A stretch of DNA of 64,000 nucleotides. It comes from a virus. The DNA is taken from IMG/VR virus record IMGVR_UViG_3300042549_002989, positions 1-64,000 of that record, one strand, 5' to 3'. Of this stretch, positions 40,672-48,808 are shown in pieces. How positions within the stretch are numbered: position 1 is the stretch's first letter; each line of letters begins with the position of its first letter. Below the pieces are notes generated by a model, which ran no database searches, was not told the origin of the DNA, and saw nothing but the letters and a program-made list of their open reading frames with translations. The translations under genes and the position numbers were made by a program.

Positions 40672-42716
40672 TGAACTACAGCGTTGTTAAAACGCTTGAT
40701 GAAGTACGGGAAGCCGTAGCCGTTATTCAAGCCCACGGGTCTTTTGCATTTGATGTGGAGACCCGTGGTAACTTGGAGCGACACCCCGATCTCATTGAGT
40801 TTGTGGACAAGGAGTGGAAAGAACACTTGTCCAAGTTAAAGAGTCCTACACCTGAAATTGCACGAAAGGCTCGTGACATTGTAGAGGCTCGCTACCGTGG
40901 CAATCTTGCCCTTGACCCAAAGCGTAATGAAGTCTTTTGGATTGCATTAGCCACACATGGTCATTCATGGGCAATACCTATGGGTCATAATCTTGGTGTC
41001 ATTTTGATACCAGAAGAAGTTGGTGACGGTACAACTATTCCACCTGTGGGCTACCGTAAGTTGCTTAAAAACGGTGAAGAATCAATAGCGAAATCTCGTT
41101 ATGTGATTCCTGCTGTACATGATGAACCACCAGAGCAGTTAAACCGAACAGAAGTTTTAGAGGTACTGCGTCCTTTGTTCTTTAGCGATCTTATAAAAAT
41201 TGGGCACAATGTTAAGTTTGATGCTCGTTCCATTGGTAAGTATTACGGAGAACTACCACACGGACCATTTGCTGACACTATCTTGATGCAACACATCCTT
41301 GACGAAAACCTAATGAGTTACTCAATGGAACAGGTTGTCAAGAATGTCTACAAGACTAACTCCCATGGTCGTGAAGGCAAGTTGGGCGCAATTATTGACA
41401 GAGTTCCTTTTGACAAAGCGGCTAGGTATGTACACCTTGACGCTCGTTGGACATGGTTGTTGTACACCCACTTATGGCGTGGAATTGCTAACCAAGAAGA
41501 TTTACTGTCAGCATTTGAACTTGACTCAAAGGTGCTTCGTGTCCTCATGGAGATGGAAGATAACGGCATCTTGGTTGACAGTCGTGCCCTTAAGAAATTG
41601 GGTAAGGAACTAGACACAAAACTTCGTGAAATTATCTTGGGCATCAGCGAGTATGCCTTTATTGGTTTTAACCCTGACTCCAACCCACACAAGCAAGCAC
41701 TGTTGTTTAACAAGAAGCGTGAAGGTGGCTTGGCACTAAAGCCAGTTAAGAAGACTGCTAAGGGTGCACCATCTGTAGATGAAGAATCACTACAGAAGTT
41801 AAAGACACATCACCCAGTAGTTCCATTGTTGTTGGAATACTCTGAAACTCAAAAACTAAAAACAACATATGTAGAAAGCCTTATACCAAAGTTAAACCAA
41901 AGCAGGCTTCACCCATCATTTCACCTGCATCGCACTGCTACAGGTCGCTTGTCCTCAAGTAACCCAAACCTTCAGAACATCCCACGATCATCTAGCATTC
42001 GCAGTTTGTTTGTGGCACCTGAAGGACACCAGTTGCTAGTGGCTGACTATGACCAAATTGAACTTCGTGTAATGGCAATGTTCTCACAAGATAAACAAAT
42101 GGTGCGTATCTTTAATAACAATGAAGACATTCACACAGGAGCCGCCGCTCTGTTGTTTAAGAAGACCCAGTCGGAAGTAACTGACGAAGAGCGCCAGATT
42201 GGTAAGGGAGTTAACTTCTTAACAGCGTATGGTGGTGGACCACATAAGTTAGCCAACCTCACAGGAATTGAGGTAGATGATGCTCGCAACATGATTGACC
42301 AGTATTACAAACAGTTTTCTGGGTTGACAGAATGGAAACGGCGCATTATTGAGACAGGTCGCAGAACAGGTTATGTATCCACCATTTCAGGACGCAGACG
42401 CAGATTGACAGACTTGAGTTCATCAGATGATTTCACCCGTTCTCGTGCAGAGCGCCAAGCAGTTAACGCTGTAGTGCAGGGATCAGCGGCTGATATCTGT
42501 AAACAAGCAATGATTGACATTGCAGAGATGTTGAAAGGAACTGGTGCTAACCTTCTAGTACAAGTGCATGACGAACTGGTGGTATCTGTGCCTGAAGACA
42601 TTCTTGAAGACCTTAAGCCAAAGTTCATTACGGCTATGGGACATGACCGAATCATTGATGGCGTGCCATTACTTGTGTCTTGTGACTCTGCCTACAGTTG
42701 GGCAGATGCCAAGTGA
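40671..42716 (+). CDS. polA: DNA polymerase I family A with 3'-5' exonuclease domain
   Basis: 681 residues. Exonuclease motifs FAFDVETRG (D28, E30), IGHNVKFDARSI and HLDARWTWLLY are intact, so proofreading is expected. Polymerase motif A VADYDQIELRVMAMF (about 457), motif B RQIGKGVNFLTAYGGGPHKL with Phe at the O-helix position, motif C VQVHDELVVSV (about 632). There is no 5' nuclease domain. It is the replicative polymerase of this phage. Overlaps the next gene. Confidence 0.95.
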   Translation: MNYSVVKTLDEVREAVAVIQAHGSFAFDVETRGNLERHPDLIEFVDKEWKEHLSKLKSPTPEIARKARDIVEARYRGNLALDPKRNEVFWIALATHGHSWAIPMGHNLGVILIPEEVGDGTTIPPVGYRKLLKNGEESIAKSRYVIPAVHDEPPEQLNRTEVLEVLRPLFFSDLIKIGHNVKFDARSIGKYYGELPHGPFADTILMQHILDENLMSYSMEQVVKNVYKTNSHGREGKLGAIIDRVPFDKAARYVHLDARWTWLLYTHLWRGIANQEDLLSAFELDSKVLRVLMEMEDNGILVDSRALKKLGKELDTKLREIILGISEYAFIGFNPDSNPHKQALLFNKKREGGLALKPVKKTAKGAPSVDEESLQKLKTHHPVVPLLLEYSETQKLKTTYVESLIPKLNQSRLHPSFHLHRTATGRLSSSNPNLQNIPRSSSIRSLFVAPEGHQLLVADYDQIELRVMAMFSQDKQMVRIFNNNEDIHTGAAALLFKKTQSEVTDEERQIGKGVNFLTAYGGGPHKLANLTGIEVDDARNMIDQYYKQFSGLTEWKRRIIETGRRTGYVSTISGRRRRLTDLSSSDDFTRSRAERQAVNAVVQGSAADICKQAMIDIAEMLKGTGANLLVQVHDELVVSVPEDILEDLKPKFITAMGHDRIIDGVPLLVSCDSAYSWADAK

Positions 42717-43063
42717 GCGCCTTAGACAAGAGAATGTACTACCTCATGCTTTCACCAGCGTTAGGACAGTCTTTTGCAAACAGTGCTGGGTTCTCTATTC
42801 CTTCTGAAGAAGTACAGGAAGCAGAAACCTACGAAGTTATTTCCCGTTGGGCATTACTCACATCAATGGGATTACTTGAAAGTATAATTCAAGCGTCTGA
42901 TTGGTTTTGCGAACTACGAGAACTTAGTGATGTACCACTAGATGACAAAGAAGAATTTCATCGCACTTTGGTGTCACATGGTGTTTCTTTAGTTAATAAT
43001 TTATTGGATTCCGAAAAAGTTATTTTAGTAATGGAAATAGACGAGGAGATTGACGATGAGTGA
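42713..43063 (+). CDS. Unknown acidic protein after the polymerase
   Basis: 116 residues from GTG42713 in a GTGA overlap; ATG42731 is the alternative. Helical: YEVISRWALLTSMGLLESII, WFCELRELSDVPLDDKEEFH and a C-terminus with EIDEEIDDE. No motif recognised. Confidence 0.6.
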   Translation: MSALDKRMYYLMLSPALGQSFANSAGFSIPSEEVQEAETYEVISRWALLTSMGLLESIIQASDWFCELRELSDVPLDDKEEFHRTLVSHGVSLVNNLLDSEKVILVMEIDEEIDDE

Positions 43064-43448
43064 CTGGTGGTCAAAAAAACTTGTTGGGCAACAACCAACA
43101 CCACAGAGGACTTACCAAACTCCACCTGTATCCCCACCGATGACCATACCTATGCAATCACCTCAACAACAGGCGCCTGCACAGCAACAGTCTGGTAGAC
43201 AAGACCTTCTTGATCCGTCAAGAGCACCCACGGACAACATCACTATGGGTGAAGCACTTCGTTTGTGGCAAGGTGGGGAAGCGATGCGCAAAGAAGGTAA
43301 CATGTCCTGCCCTGACTGTGGAAGCATTTATGTATTCTCCCGTACAGGCAGGGGACACAACACAATGGTTAACGGAGCCAGTCCAGCACCACGCTGTTAT
43401 GAGTGTGGTTGGAATGGAATGTATGACCAAGCACAACCAAGAGGATAA
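43056..43448 (+). CDS. Zinc-ribbon protein
   Basis: 130 residues from ATG43056. A Pro/Gln-rich disordered N-terminus (TPPVSPPMTIPMQSPQQQAP) is followed by two knuckles, MSCPDCGSIYVF and RCYECGWNGMYD, in a zinc ribbon. It lies between polymerase and RecA; a DNA- or protein-binding adaptor is likely. It overlaps the previous gene by eight bases. Confidence 0.6.
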   Translation: MSDWWSKKLVGQQPTPQRTYQTPPVSPPMTIPMQSPQQQAPAQQQSGRQDLLDPSRAPTDNITMGEALRLWQGGEAMRKEGNMSCPDCGSIYVFSRTGRGHNTMVNGASPAPRCYECGWNGMYDQAQPRG

Positions 43449-43449
43449 A

Positions 43450-44469
43450 ATGGCAGACTACGAATCACTACAATCAATAATTGCATCTATTAACAAGAAG
43501 AGTGGGGCAGGAAGCATTGTCCGTGGCTCTGACATTCGTGAGATGATCCCTCGCATTACAACAGGTGTATTGTCATACGACCTTATGCTTGGGGGTGGCT
43601 GGCCTGTAAACCAATGGAGTGAAATCATTGGTGAAGAGTCATCAGGTAAGACTGCTATGGCATACAAGACAATTGCGGCTAACCAAGCACTTGACCCTGA
43701 GTTCTGCGCTTTATGGATTGCGGCTGAAGACTTCGTGCCTGACTATGCAAAATCAATTGGTGTAGACCTTGACCGTCTTTGGATTGTTGAGAACAACATC
43801 ATGGAGCAGGTGTATGACCTTGCTATTCGTGCATTGGACAACCGTGCTGTTGACATGATTGTTATTGACTCATTGCCTGCTCTTATTCCAGACGCAGAAG
43901 CAGAGAAGATGATGGAAGAGTTCACCATGGGTCTTGGTGCTCGTCTTACTGGAAAGTTCTTCCGTAAGTCCTCTAAGTCACAGAAGCGCTCTCTTGTTGA
44001 TGAAGATCGTGGGTGTACAGGTCTTATCATTAACCAATGGCGTGAGAAGATTGGTGTCATGTGGGGAGACAATCGCACAACACCAGGTGGCAAGGCAAAG
44101 AACTTCCATTACTTCTGCCGTGTAGAAGTTAAGCGTGATGAGTGGCTCAAAGAGAAAGACGAAACTGTGGGTCAAACCATCAAGGGTCGTACTATTAAGA
44201 ACAAGACACACCGTCCTCAACAGAGTGCCGTTGTTGACTTCTACTTCACAGATTCAGAACACTTTTCATTTGGTTCATTTGATGTTATTAAAGACATGGT
44301 GAATATTGGTATTGCATCTGGTCTCATTGAGCGTGCAGGTGCATTTTACTCGTATGACGGACAACGCTGGCAAGGTAAAGAAAAAGTGCTAGACGGTATC
44401 CGTGAGGATCTTGACTTACAAGCCAAACTACACGATGAAGTGTTTAACAAATACGGTATTGAATCATGA
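43450..44469 (+). CDS. recA: RecA-like recombinase
   Basis: 339 residues from ATG43450, close behind GAGGATAAA. Core: Walker A EIIGEESSGKTAMAYK (61-68), FCALWIAAEDFVPDYAKSIG, MIVIDSLPALIPDAEAEKMM, a loop region LGARLTGKFFRK and TGLIINQWREKIGVMWGDNR with a Gly/Thr-rich L2-like segment NRTTPGGKAKNF. It catalyses strand exchange for recombination-dependent replication and repair. Confidence 0.9.
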   Translation: MADYESLQSIIASINKKSGAGSIVRGSDIREMIPRITTGVLSYDLMLGGGWPVNQWSEIIGEESSGKTAMAYKTIAANQALDPEFCALWIAAEDFVPDYAKSIGVDLDRLWIVENNIMEQVYDLAIRALDNRAVDMIVIDSLPALIPDAEAEKMMEEFTMGLGARLTGKFFRKSSKSQKRSLVDEDRGCTGLIINQWREKIGVMWGDNRTTPGGKAKNFHYFCRVEVKRDEWLKEKDETVGQTIKGRTIKNKTHRPQQSAVVDFYFTDSEHFSFGSFDVIKDMVNIGIASGLIERAGAFYSYDGQRWQGKEKVLDGIREDLDLQAKLHDEVFNKYGIES

Positions 44470-44798
44470 CATTCGGCGCTGATGAAAAGCGCAGTATCAT
44501 GAAGCAATCTAAGAAGCAGGAACAGCGTACTGCCAACACTTACAAAGGTAGTCGCAATGCTGGTTCAGGTAGTGGTTGGTTGCGAAAGAATGATGTTCGT
44601 TCTATAGAGTTTTTATTTGAAAACAAACTGACTATTAATAAGAAATCAATTACCTTAAAAGAAATTGACCTTCGTGAATTAATAGCGCGAGCCATTACAG
44701 AAGACCGTACCCCTGTGTTGCAGTTTGATCTTGCTGGGCGTAGGTATGTTGTTTTAACCGAAGACGACTTTGTAGAAATGATTGGTAAAAATGATTAA
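44466..44798 (+). CDS. Holliday-junction resolvase-like nuclease
   Basis: 110 residues. SKKQEQRTANTYKGSRNAGS, GSGWLRKNDVRSIEFLFENK and VLQFDLAGRRYVVLTEDDFV match a phage family of small PD-(D/E)XK endonucleases; D of NDVRS and E-x-K of FENK are the expected catalytic residues. Many phages code this beside recA. It overlaps recA by four bases and the next gene by eight. Confidence 0.7.
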   Translation: MTFGADEKRSIMKQSKKQEQRTANTYKGSRNAGSGSGWLRKNDVRSIEFLFENKLTINKKSITLKEIDLRELIARAITEDRTPVLQFDLAGRRYVVLTEDDFVEMIGKND

Positions 44799-45690
44799 GC
44801 CAGAGGACATGAAGCGCCTATTAAACAGCCCCTACAGGCTCCTAGCGCCCGTAGAACGCCTTCTGTTGGAGAACAACGCTAGAACCACTGACGAGCGTGA
44901 CAGCCTCCACCTACACCCTTCTGAGATCTGTAAGAAGGATTGGTGCCCTCGTTCATCATGGTACAAAATCAAGGGCTACCCAGAACCTATTGAGTCGTTC
45001 ACTCTTCAACGATTAAACATCTTTGCTGAAGGTCATCTTATTCACCAGAAGTGGCAGAACTGGTTGACTGAAGCAGGTGTAATGGAAGCCGTTGAAGTTC
45101 CTGTGATTGATGAAGACCATTTGATTATGGGACACGCTGATGGAATCATTAGCGACAAGAATGGTCGTGCAGTTCTTGAGATTAAAAGTCTTGGCGTAGG
45201 AACCATCCGTATGGAAGATTACGGATTGTTTGCTCCTTACGGTAAAAAAGAAATAACCATTGATGAATTGTGGAATCGCATTAAGAAACCGTTTGATTCA
45301 CATGTTCGTCAAACACAGTTGTACATGCACTGTCTCGGTATACATGAAGCATTGATTTTGTACGAATGGAAAGCAACTCAAGATGTCAAAGAGTTTTCTA
45401 TTCAGTTCCAACCCGATATAGTTGATGGCATCCTTGCTTCGTGCCACACAGTGGTTCGTGCATTAGAAGATAAAGCACCACCAGAGAGACCTACATGGTT
45501 GTCTCAGGATCATCGTGTTTGTAAAAATTGTAAATTCAAGAAGGAGTGTTGGAGTGACACGAATAGTACCGATGAATCGTCCAGTAGACCCCGTGGTAGC
45601 GAAGTTCCAACAGAAGTTCGGGTTACCAGAGCGTCCAGTGTCGGAGATTCCGTCACTTCCCAATTTCCTAGACGAGTTACCAGACAATAA
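44791..45690 (+). CDS. Cas4/RecB-like exonuclease
   Basis: 299 residues from ATG44791. PD-(D/E)XK core: IFAEGHLIHQKWQNWL, IMGHADGIISDKNGRAVLEI KSLG (Asp, Glu-x-Lys) and QTQLYMHCLGIHEALILYEW. Cysteines SEICKKDWC at the N-terminus and CKNCKFKKECW at the C-terminus fit a 4Fe-4S cluster as in Cas4/AddB-type nucleases. It probably resects DNA ends for RecA. The last ~40 residues are disordered and overlap the next gene. Confidence 0.8.
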   Translation: MIKPEDMKRLLNSPYRLLAPVERLLLENNARTTDERDSLHLHPSEICKKDWCPRSSWYKIKGYPEPIESFTLQRLNIFAEGHLIHQKWQNWLTEAGVMEAVEVPVIDEDHLIMGHADGIISDKNGRAVLEIKSLGVGTIRMEDYGLFAPYGKKEITIDELWNRIKKPFDSHVRQTQLYMHCLGIHEALILYEWKATQDVKEFSIQFQPDIVDGILASCHTVVRALEDKAPPERPTWLSQDHRVCKNCKFKKECWSDTNSTDESSSRPRGSEVPTEVRVTRASSVGDSVTSQFPRRVTRQ

Positions 45691-46054
45691 GTTAATGTCT
45701 TTGTACAGTGAGTTTATGGCGTGGGTTTCTTACGCCAAGGCTGACTATGTGCAGGCAGAGATTGCCGAAGAGCGTGCGGCTAACCAGTTGCGCATTACTG
45801 AATCTATGGTGTTGATCACACAGTGGGGAACTAAAGAAAAGGGTGACACAGTCACTTTGGCTAAAGCACACCGTGACATCAACCCAGAAGTGATTGAAGC
45901 ACAAACTGTATACAGTGAATGTAGGGCATATCGCAAGTTGGTTGAGTCTGTCTTTGAGCGTTGCGAGCGTGGTGCTCAAGTGTTGAGTCGTGAGTTAAGT
46001 CGCCGTATTGGTTTGGCACCAAAAGAATACAAACAAGCACGGTACATCTCATGA
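45554..46054 (+). CDS. Unknown helical protein of the recombination region
   Basis: 166 residues from GTG45554, seven bases after AAGGAG; this start is preferred over ATG45575. Coded in a different frame over the disordered end of the exonuclease (137-base overlap). Helical coiled coil: LPDNKLMSLYSEFMAWVSYA, KADYVQAEIAEERAANQLRI, RAYRKLVESVFERCERGAQV and a basic end SRRIGLAPKEYKQ. I have seen similar proteins in actinophages without assigned function. Confidence 0.65.
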   Translation: MTRIVPMNRPVDPVVAKFQQKFGLPERPVSEIPSLPNFLDELPDNKLMSLYSEFMAWVSYAKADYVQAEIAEERAANQLRITESMVLITQWGTKEKGDTVTLAKAHRDINPEVIEAQTVYSECRAYRKLVESVFERCERGAQVLSRELSRRIGLAPKEYKQARYIS

Positions 46055-46311
46055 TAAAACCACCACGAATAACCTATGGTGGTGCGGCTCACTGTGCTCT
46101 ACGGTACGCCACTATGAAAAAGAAGTCTGTAACGGCTGAAGAAATGCTGACTATGTTTCCTCACAAGTTCCGTAACTTGTCTCGTGTAAAAGAAGTTATG
46201 GTCATGCTTGCAAAGTACCAACTTCTAACTACCACACCAACTGGTTGGAAGATTAACTATTTTGGGTCTGAGTACCTCCGAGTAACTGCAAAAGGTTACA
46301 GAGGCGACTAA
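46051..46311 (+). CDS. Small winged-helix-like protein
   Basis: 86 residues: CALRYATMKKKSVTAEEMLT, RNLSRVKEVMVMLAKYQLLT, TTPTGWKINYFGSEYL. Three helices and a beta wing suggest winged HTH DNA binding. Starts on the previous stop (ATGA) and ends in TAATG with the next gene. Confidence 0.6.
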   Translation: MIKPPRITYGGAAHCALRYATMKKKSVTAEEMLTMFPHKFRNLSRVKEVMVMLAKYQLLTTTPTGWKINYFGSEYLRVTAKGYRGD

Positions 46312-46439
46312 TGGGGGATGATGAGAAGCCAGCACCAGATCCACGCACTACCCTTAAATATTGGGTAGACCTCTGTAGAAAACTACAAGAAGAAAATGAA
46401 AGGTTAAAGGAAAAAATTAGAGCCTTTTATGGTCACTAA
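46311..46439 (+). CDS. Micro-ORF, coiled-coil peptide
   Basis: 42 residues: MGDDEKPAPDPRTTLKYWVD then LCRKLQEENERLKEKIRAFY. The last ~25 residues form a leucine-zipper-like helix. TAATG junction with the previous gene supports translation. Confidence 0.6.
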   Translation: MGDDEKPAPDPRTTLKYWVDLCRKLQEENERLKEKIRAFYGH

Positions 46440-46489
46440 TTTTAAAAACCCCGATAAAGTGGTTTTCCAACCAACCAAAGGAGTACCCC

Positions 46490-46585
46490 ATGGGTGACTT
46501 TATAGTCCAAATAATTATGCTTACAGCAGTTTTTCTCTGTGGCGTGTTAATTGCAGATTCATACCACACGAAGAGGAAACCATAA
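46490..46585 (+). CDS. Micro-ORF, single transmembrane peptide
   Basis: 31 residues with a perfect ribosome site (AAAGGAGTACCCC) in front. FIVQIIMLTAVFLCGVLIAD is a single membrane helix, followed by a basic SYHTKRKP tail. The TAATG junction leads to the next gene. Such peptides can be lysis or superinfection factors, but nothing decides it. Confidence 0.65.
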   Translation: MGDFIVQIIMLTAVFLCGVLIADSYHTKRKP

Positions 46586-46845
46586 TGGTCAAGTTTAAAT
46601 GTGTAGATGAATGCTCGGCATCATCTTTAAATGAAAAGTTAATACAAGCCCTATCAGAGCGAGATGAGTTAAAAAAGAAACTTGAATCTGTGCAATCTGA
46701 ATTAGATGTGACTCGTAAAGAAGTAGGCGTTTGGCGTAACGAAGCCAAGAGAGAAGAAGCCAATGCAAAGCGTTGGTATCGGGAATGGTCTCATGTACTA
46801 GACCTGTACAACAACTTGACAAATAAGAGTACCGTCAATGGCTGA
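46585..46845 (+). CDS. Coiled-coil protein
   Basis: 86 residues. Acidic/basic heptads, LNEKLIQALSERDELKKKLE and SVQSELDVTRKEVGVWRNEA, then KRWYREWSHVLDLYNNL. One long coiled coil. No function known. Confidence 0.6.
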   Translation: MVKFKCVDECSASSLNEKLIQALSERDELKKKLESVQSELDVTRKEVGVWRNEAKREEANAKRWYREWSHVLDLYNNLTNKSTVNG

Positions 46846-47068
46846 AGGATCTGTTCCGTACTCTCAACACCTACAAGTTGTGACTGACCGTGACCGTCTT
46901 GAAAGGACAGTGAAGTCTATGAGAGAGACCAGTCACGAAAGCGACCTTCTAATGAGAGATTTAGATACGCAAGTTGAAAACCTTCTAAACGAGCGCACTC
47001 GCTTGCAAACCACGATTAAGTCTCTTGAAGCAGAGATTTCACGGTTAGAACACTTGACCTATGGGTAA
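46838..47068 (+). CDS. Coiled-coil protein
   Basis: 76 residues with uninterrupted helix: HLQVVTDRDRLERTVKSMRE, LLMRDLDTQVENLLNERTRL, QTTIKSLEAEISRLEHL. It overlaps the previous coiled-coil gene by eight bases; the two may form a heteromer. Confidence 0.6.
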   Translation: MAEGSVPYSQHLQVVTDRDRLERTVKSMRETSHESDLLMRDLDTQVENLLNERTRLQTTIKSLEAEISRLEHLTYG

Positions 47069-47426
47069 CAAGGCTAAAGCCAAGGGAACTTCTTTTGAGG
47101 TACTTGTAAGAGACTATTTAATCAATAAAGGTTTTATACACGCTCACAGACCTGCCCTGTCAGGTGGAAACGACACTGGAGATGTCAACGGTCTTGCCCG
47201 AAAGTCTGACATGCGAAAAGTAGCCGTCCAGTGCAAAAATCAAAAAGCCTTCCAACTGAGCCAATGGCTTAATGACACAGTAGAGCAAGCCAAGCGTTTG
47301 GGTGACGCAGTTCCTGTGCTGGTTGTCAAAAGGGCAGGTAAAGGTGAAAAAGCGTTAGGTGAGTCTTACGCCGTACTTCGGTTAGATGATTTGGTTCAAC
47401 TGCTAGAAGACGCTGGTTTCAACTAG
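47061..47426 (+). CDS. Holliday-junction resolvase/restriction-like PD-(D/E)XK nuclease
   Basis: 121 residues: AKAKGTSFEVLVRDYLINKG (Glu), GGNDTGDVNGLARKSDMRKV (Asp) and AVQCKNQKAFQLSQWLND (Q-x-K in place of E-x-K), then VPVLVVKRAGKGEKALGESY. This is the Hjc/VRR-like pattern. It is the second resolvase candidate beside the one at 44466; the Glu to Gln change may lower activity. Confidence 0.7.
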   Translation: MGNKAKAKGTSFEVLVRDYLINKGFIHAHRPALSGGNDTGDVNGLARKSDMRKVAVQCKNQKAFQLSQWLNDTVEQAKRLGDAVPVLVVKRAGKGEKALGESYAVLRLDDLVQLLEDAGFN

Positions 47427-47460
47427 AATAGGTGTACAACTTATAACAAGGAGTACAACT

Positions 47461-47751
47461 GTGTCACAAGAATTGAACACAACTATTGACGATGTCCTGA
47501 AGGTATCGGGGTCTAGTAACCCCCAATCCGTGGGATCACTACTGGCTCGTGCTATTAACGCTGGTCAATTGCCTAAAATGCGTGCTATTGGCGCATCGGC
47601 AGTAAACCAAGCCGCAAAAGCAGCCGCAATTGCCCGTGGGTTTGTTGCGCCTCGTGGGACTGACCTGTCATTCATTATTGGTTTTGACGACATTGTGGGG
47701 GAAAACGGAGAAACCATTTCTGCGATATCATTTAAACCAGTAATTAAATAA
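47461..47751 (+). CDS. spoVS: SpoVS-family (Alba-like) protein
   Basis: 96 residues from GTG47461 behind AAGGAGTACAACT. The SpoVS signature is nearly complete: LKVSGSSNPQSVGSLLARAI, MRAIGASAVNQAAKAAAIAR, GFVAPRGTDLSFIIGFDDI and TISAISFKPVI. SpoVS proteins bind nucleic acid with an Alba-like fold and control sporulation in Bacillus and Streptomyces relatives. A phage copy may bind RNA or DNA or modulate host development. It heads the micro-gene region. Confidence 0.85.
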   Translation: MSQELNTTIDDVLKVSGSSNPQSVGSLLARAINAGQLPKMRAIGASAVNQAAKAAAIARGFVAPRGTDLSFIIGFDDIVGENGETISAISFKPVIK

Positions 47752-47759
47752 GGAGATTT

Positions 47760-48020
47760 ATGCCTTTACCATTAGCCGCATTAGCCGCTGGAAGCGCAGG
47801 AGCAGGAGCAACTGCTGGCGCAGGAGCCGCAACTGGTGCTAGAGCACTTGCTGGTAATTTGCTTAAATCCTCTGTAAAAAACTACGCTGTAAGACAAGTG
47901 GTAAACCGTTCCGCTGAGAGCAACGGACACAGTGTCAGTAGTTCACAGTTCCCTGTTTCTTCTCCTGACTTTGCCCCCTCTCCAAATAATTATGTTGACA
48001 ACGAAACGGCACGGTGGTAA
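47760..48020 (+). CDS. Ala/Gly-rich small protein
   Basis: 86 residues behind AAGGAGATTT. The N-terminal LAALAAGSAGAGATAGAGAA is Ala/Gly-rich and possibly membrane-inserting. A short basic helix (LLKSSVKNYAVRQVVNRSAE) and a disordered Ser/Pro-rich end follow. Not recognised. Confidence 0.6.
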   Translation: MPLPLAALAAGSAGAGATAGAGAATGARALAGNLLKSSVKNYAVRQVVNRSAESNGHSVSSSQFPVSSPDFAPSPNNYVDNETARW

Positions 48021-48022
48021 AA

Positions 48023-48385
48023 ATGGCTACTGAATCTTATGAAGTTAGAGATGGCAAAAAAGTAATTAATCTTACTGATGGCATCCCTGAACGACCAGAG
48101 ATGAGTAAGCGCCAAGCAAAGCGCCAAGAGCGTGCATGGAATAATCTTCGTAGTGAAGGTACGGCTATCCGTGGACGCCTTGCAGGTGCAGATTATGCCA
48201 CAGCAAAGCATGCCGAGCAGATTATGTCAGGTGCATTTGGCACTAAAGGCAAGAAGTTTGAAAGACATATTGACGAGTTTGTTAGAAACTCTGGTATGCA
48301 CCCCAGCACTGCCGTAGCCCGATTTATGCAATATGGTCATTTGGGCACAGCATCAAACATTGAGATTACTGGTGGTGAAGAATAA
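48023..48385 (+). CDS. Basic helical small protein
   Basis: 120 residues from ATG48023. Basic motif PEMSKRQAKRQERAWNNLRS and GAFGTKGKKFERHIDEFV, then RNSGMHPSTAVARFMQYGHL. Looks nucleic-acid binding. Family not recognised. Ends in TAATG with the next gene. Confidence 0.6.
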   Translation: MATESYEVRDGKKVINLTDGIPERPEMSKRQAKRQERAWNNLRSEGTAIRGRLAGADYATAKHAEQIMSGAFGTKGKKFERHIDEFVRNSGMHPSTAVARFMQYGHLGTASNIEITGGEE

Positions 48386-48663
48386 TGCCAAGTTATAACG
48401 GACAGAAAGTATTTCGGCGTCAAGGATCTACTAGAAACCAGCCAGACACAGAATGGTCTAAAACGGCTTCTAAGGCTATTTCACAGGGCGCTAAGGTATT
48501 TCAGGACGATTCAGGCGCACAGCACCTTGTAAGCCCTTCTGGAGCGCACTGGGGTACATATAAGCGCCGTGAAGGACTCTACGAAGGTGGAACATTGAGT
48601 AAGTTTAATCCTGATGACTCAGCACAAGACATTACGAACGCTTACACTCAAAATGGCTACTAA
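48385..48663 (+). CDS. Small protein (MPSYNGQKVFRR type)
   Basis: 92 residues, MPSYNGQKVFRRQGSTRNQP, SKAISQGAKVFQDDSGAQHL and LVSPSGAHWGTYKRREGLYE. The N-terminus M-P-S-(Y/F)-x-G-x-x-V resembles the gene at 50355, suggesting paralogy. Overlaps the next gene. Confidence 0.6.
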   Translation: MPSYNGQKVFRRQGSTRNQPDTEWSKTASKAISQGAKVFQDDSGAQHLVSPSGAHWGTYKRREGLYEGGTLSKFNPDDSAQDITNAYTQNGY

Positions 48664-48808
48664 AAAGAACCCTCGTTCTAAATCACGAACAAGCCAACGC
48701 TACGAGCGTAAAAAAGCAATTACTCGTTCTGCACGCCCTGTTTCCACTATTGGTGGAGGTGGTGGCGTACTAGGTCCATCTATGTCAGCAGGAGGTATGT
48801 GGGGATAA
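48653..48808 (+). CDS. Small basic/Gly-rich protein
   Basis: 51 residues from ATG48653: MATKKNPRSKSRTSQRYERK then KAITRSARPVSTIGGGGGVL. Strongly basic N-terminal half, Gly-rich C-terminal half; likely disordered nucleic-acid or capsid binding. TAATG to the next gene. Confidence 0.55.
   Translation: MATKKNPRSKSRTSQRYERKKAITRSARPVSTIGGGGGVLGPSMSAGGMWG

Noticed and set aside
44791-45690. Cas4-like nuclease as part of a CRISPR system
   Set aside because: No cas1, cas2 or effector genes nearby; position beside recA and polymerase suggests recombination.
46441-46472. AAAACC...GGTTTT hairpin before the 31-residue membrane peptide
   Set aside because: Six weak pairs with a ten-base loop; insufficient for a terminator and probably chance.
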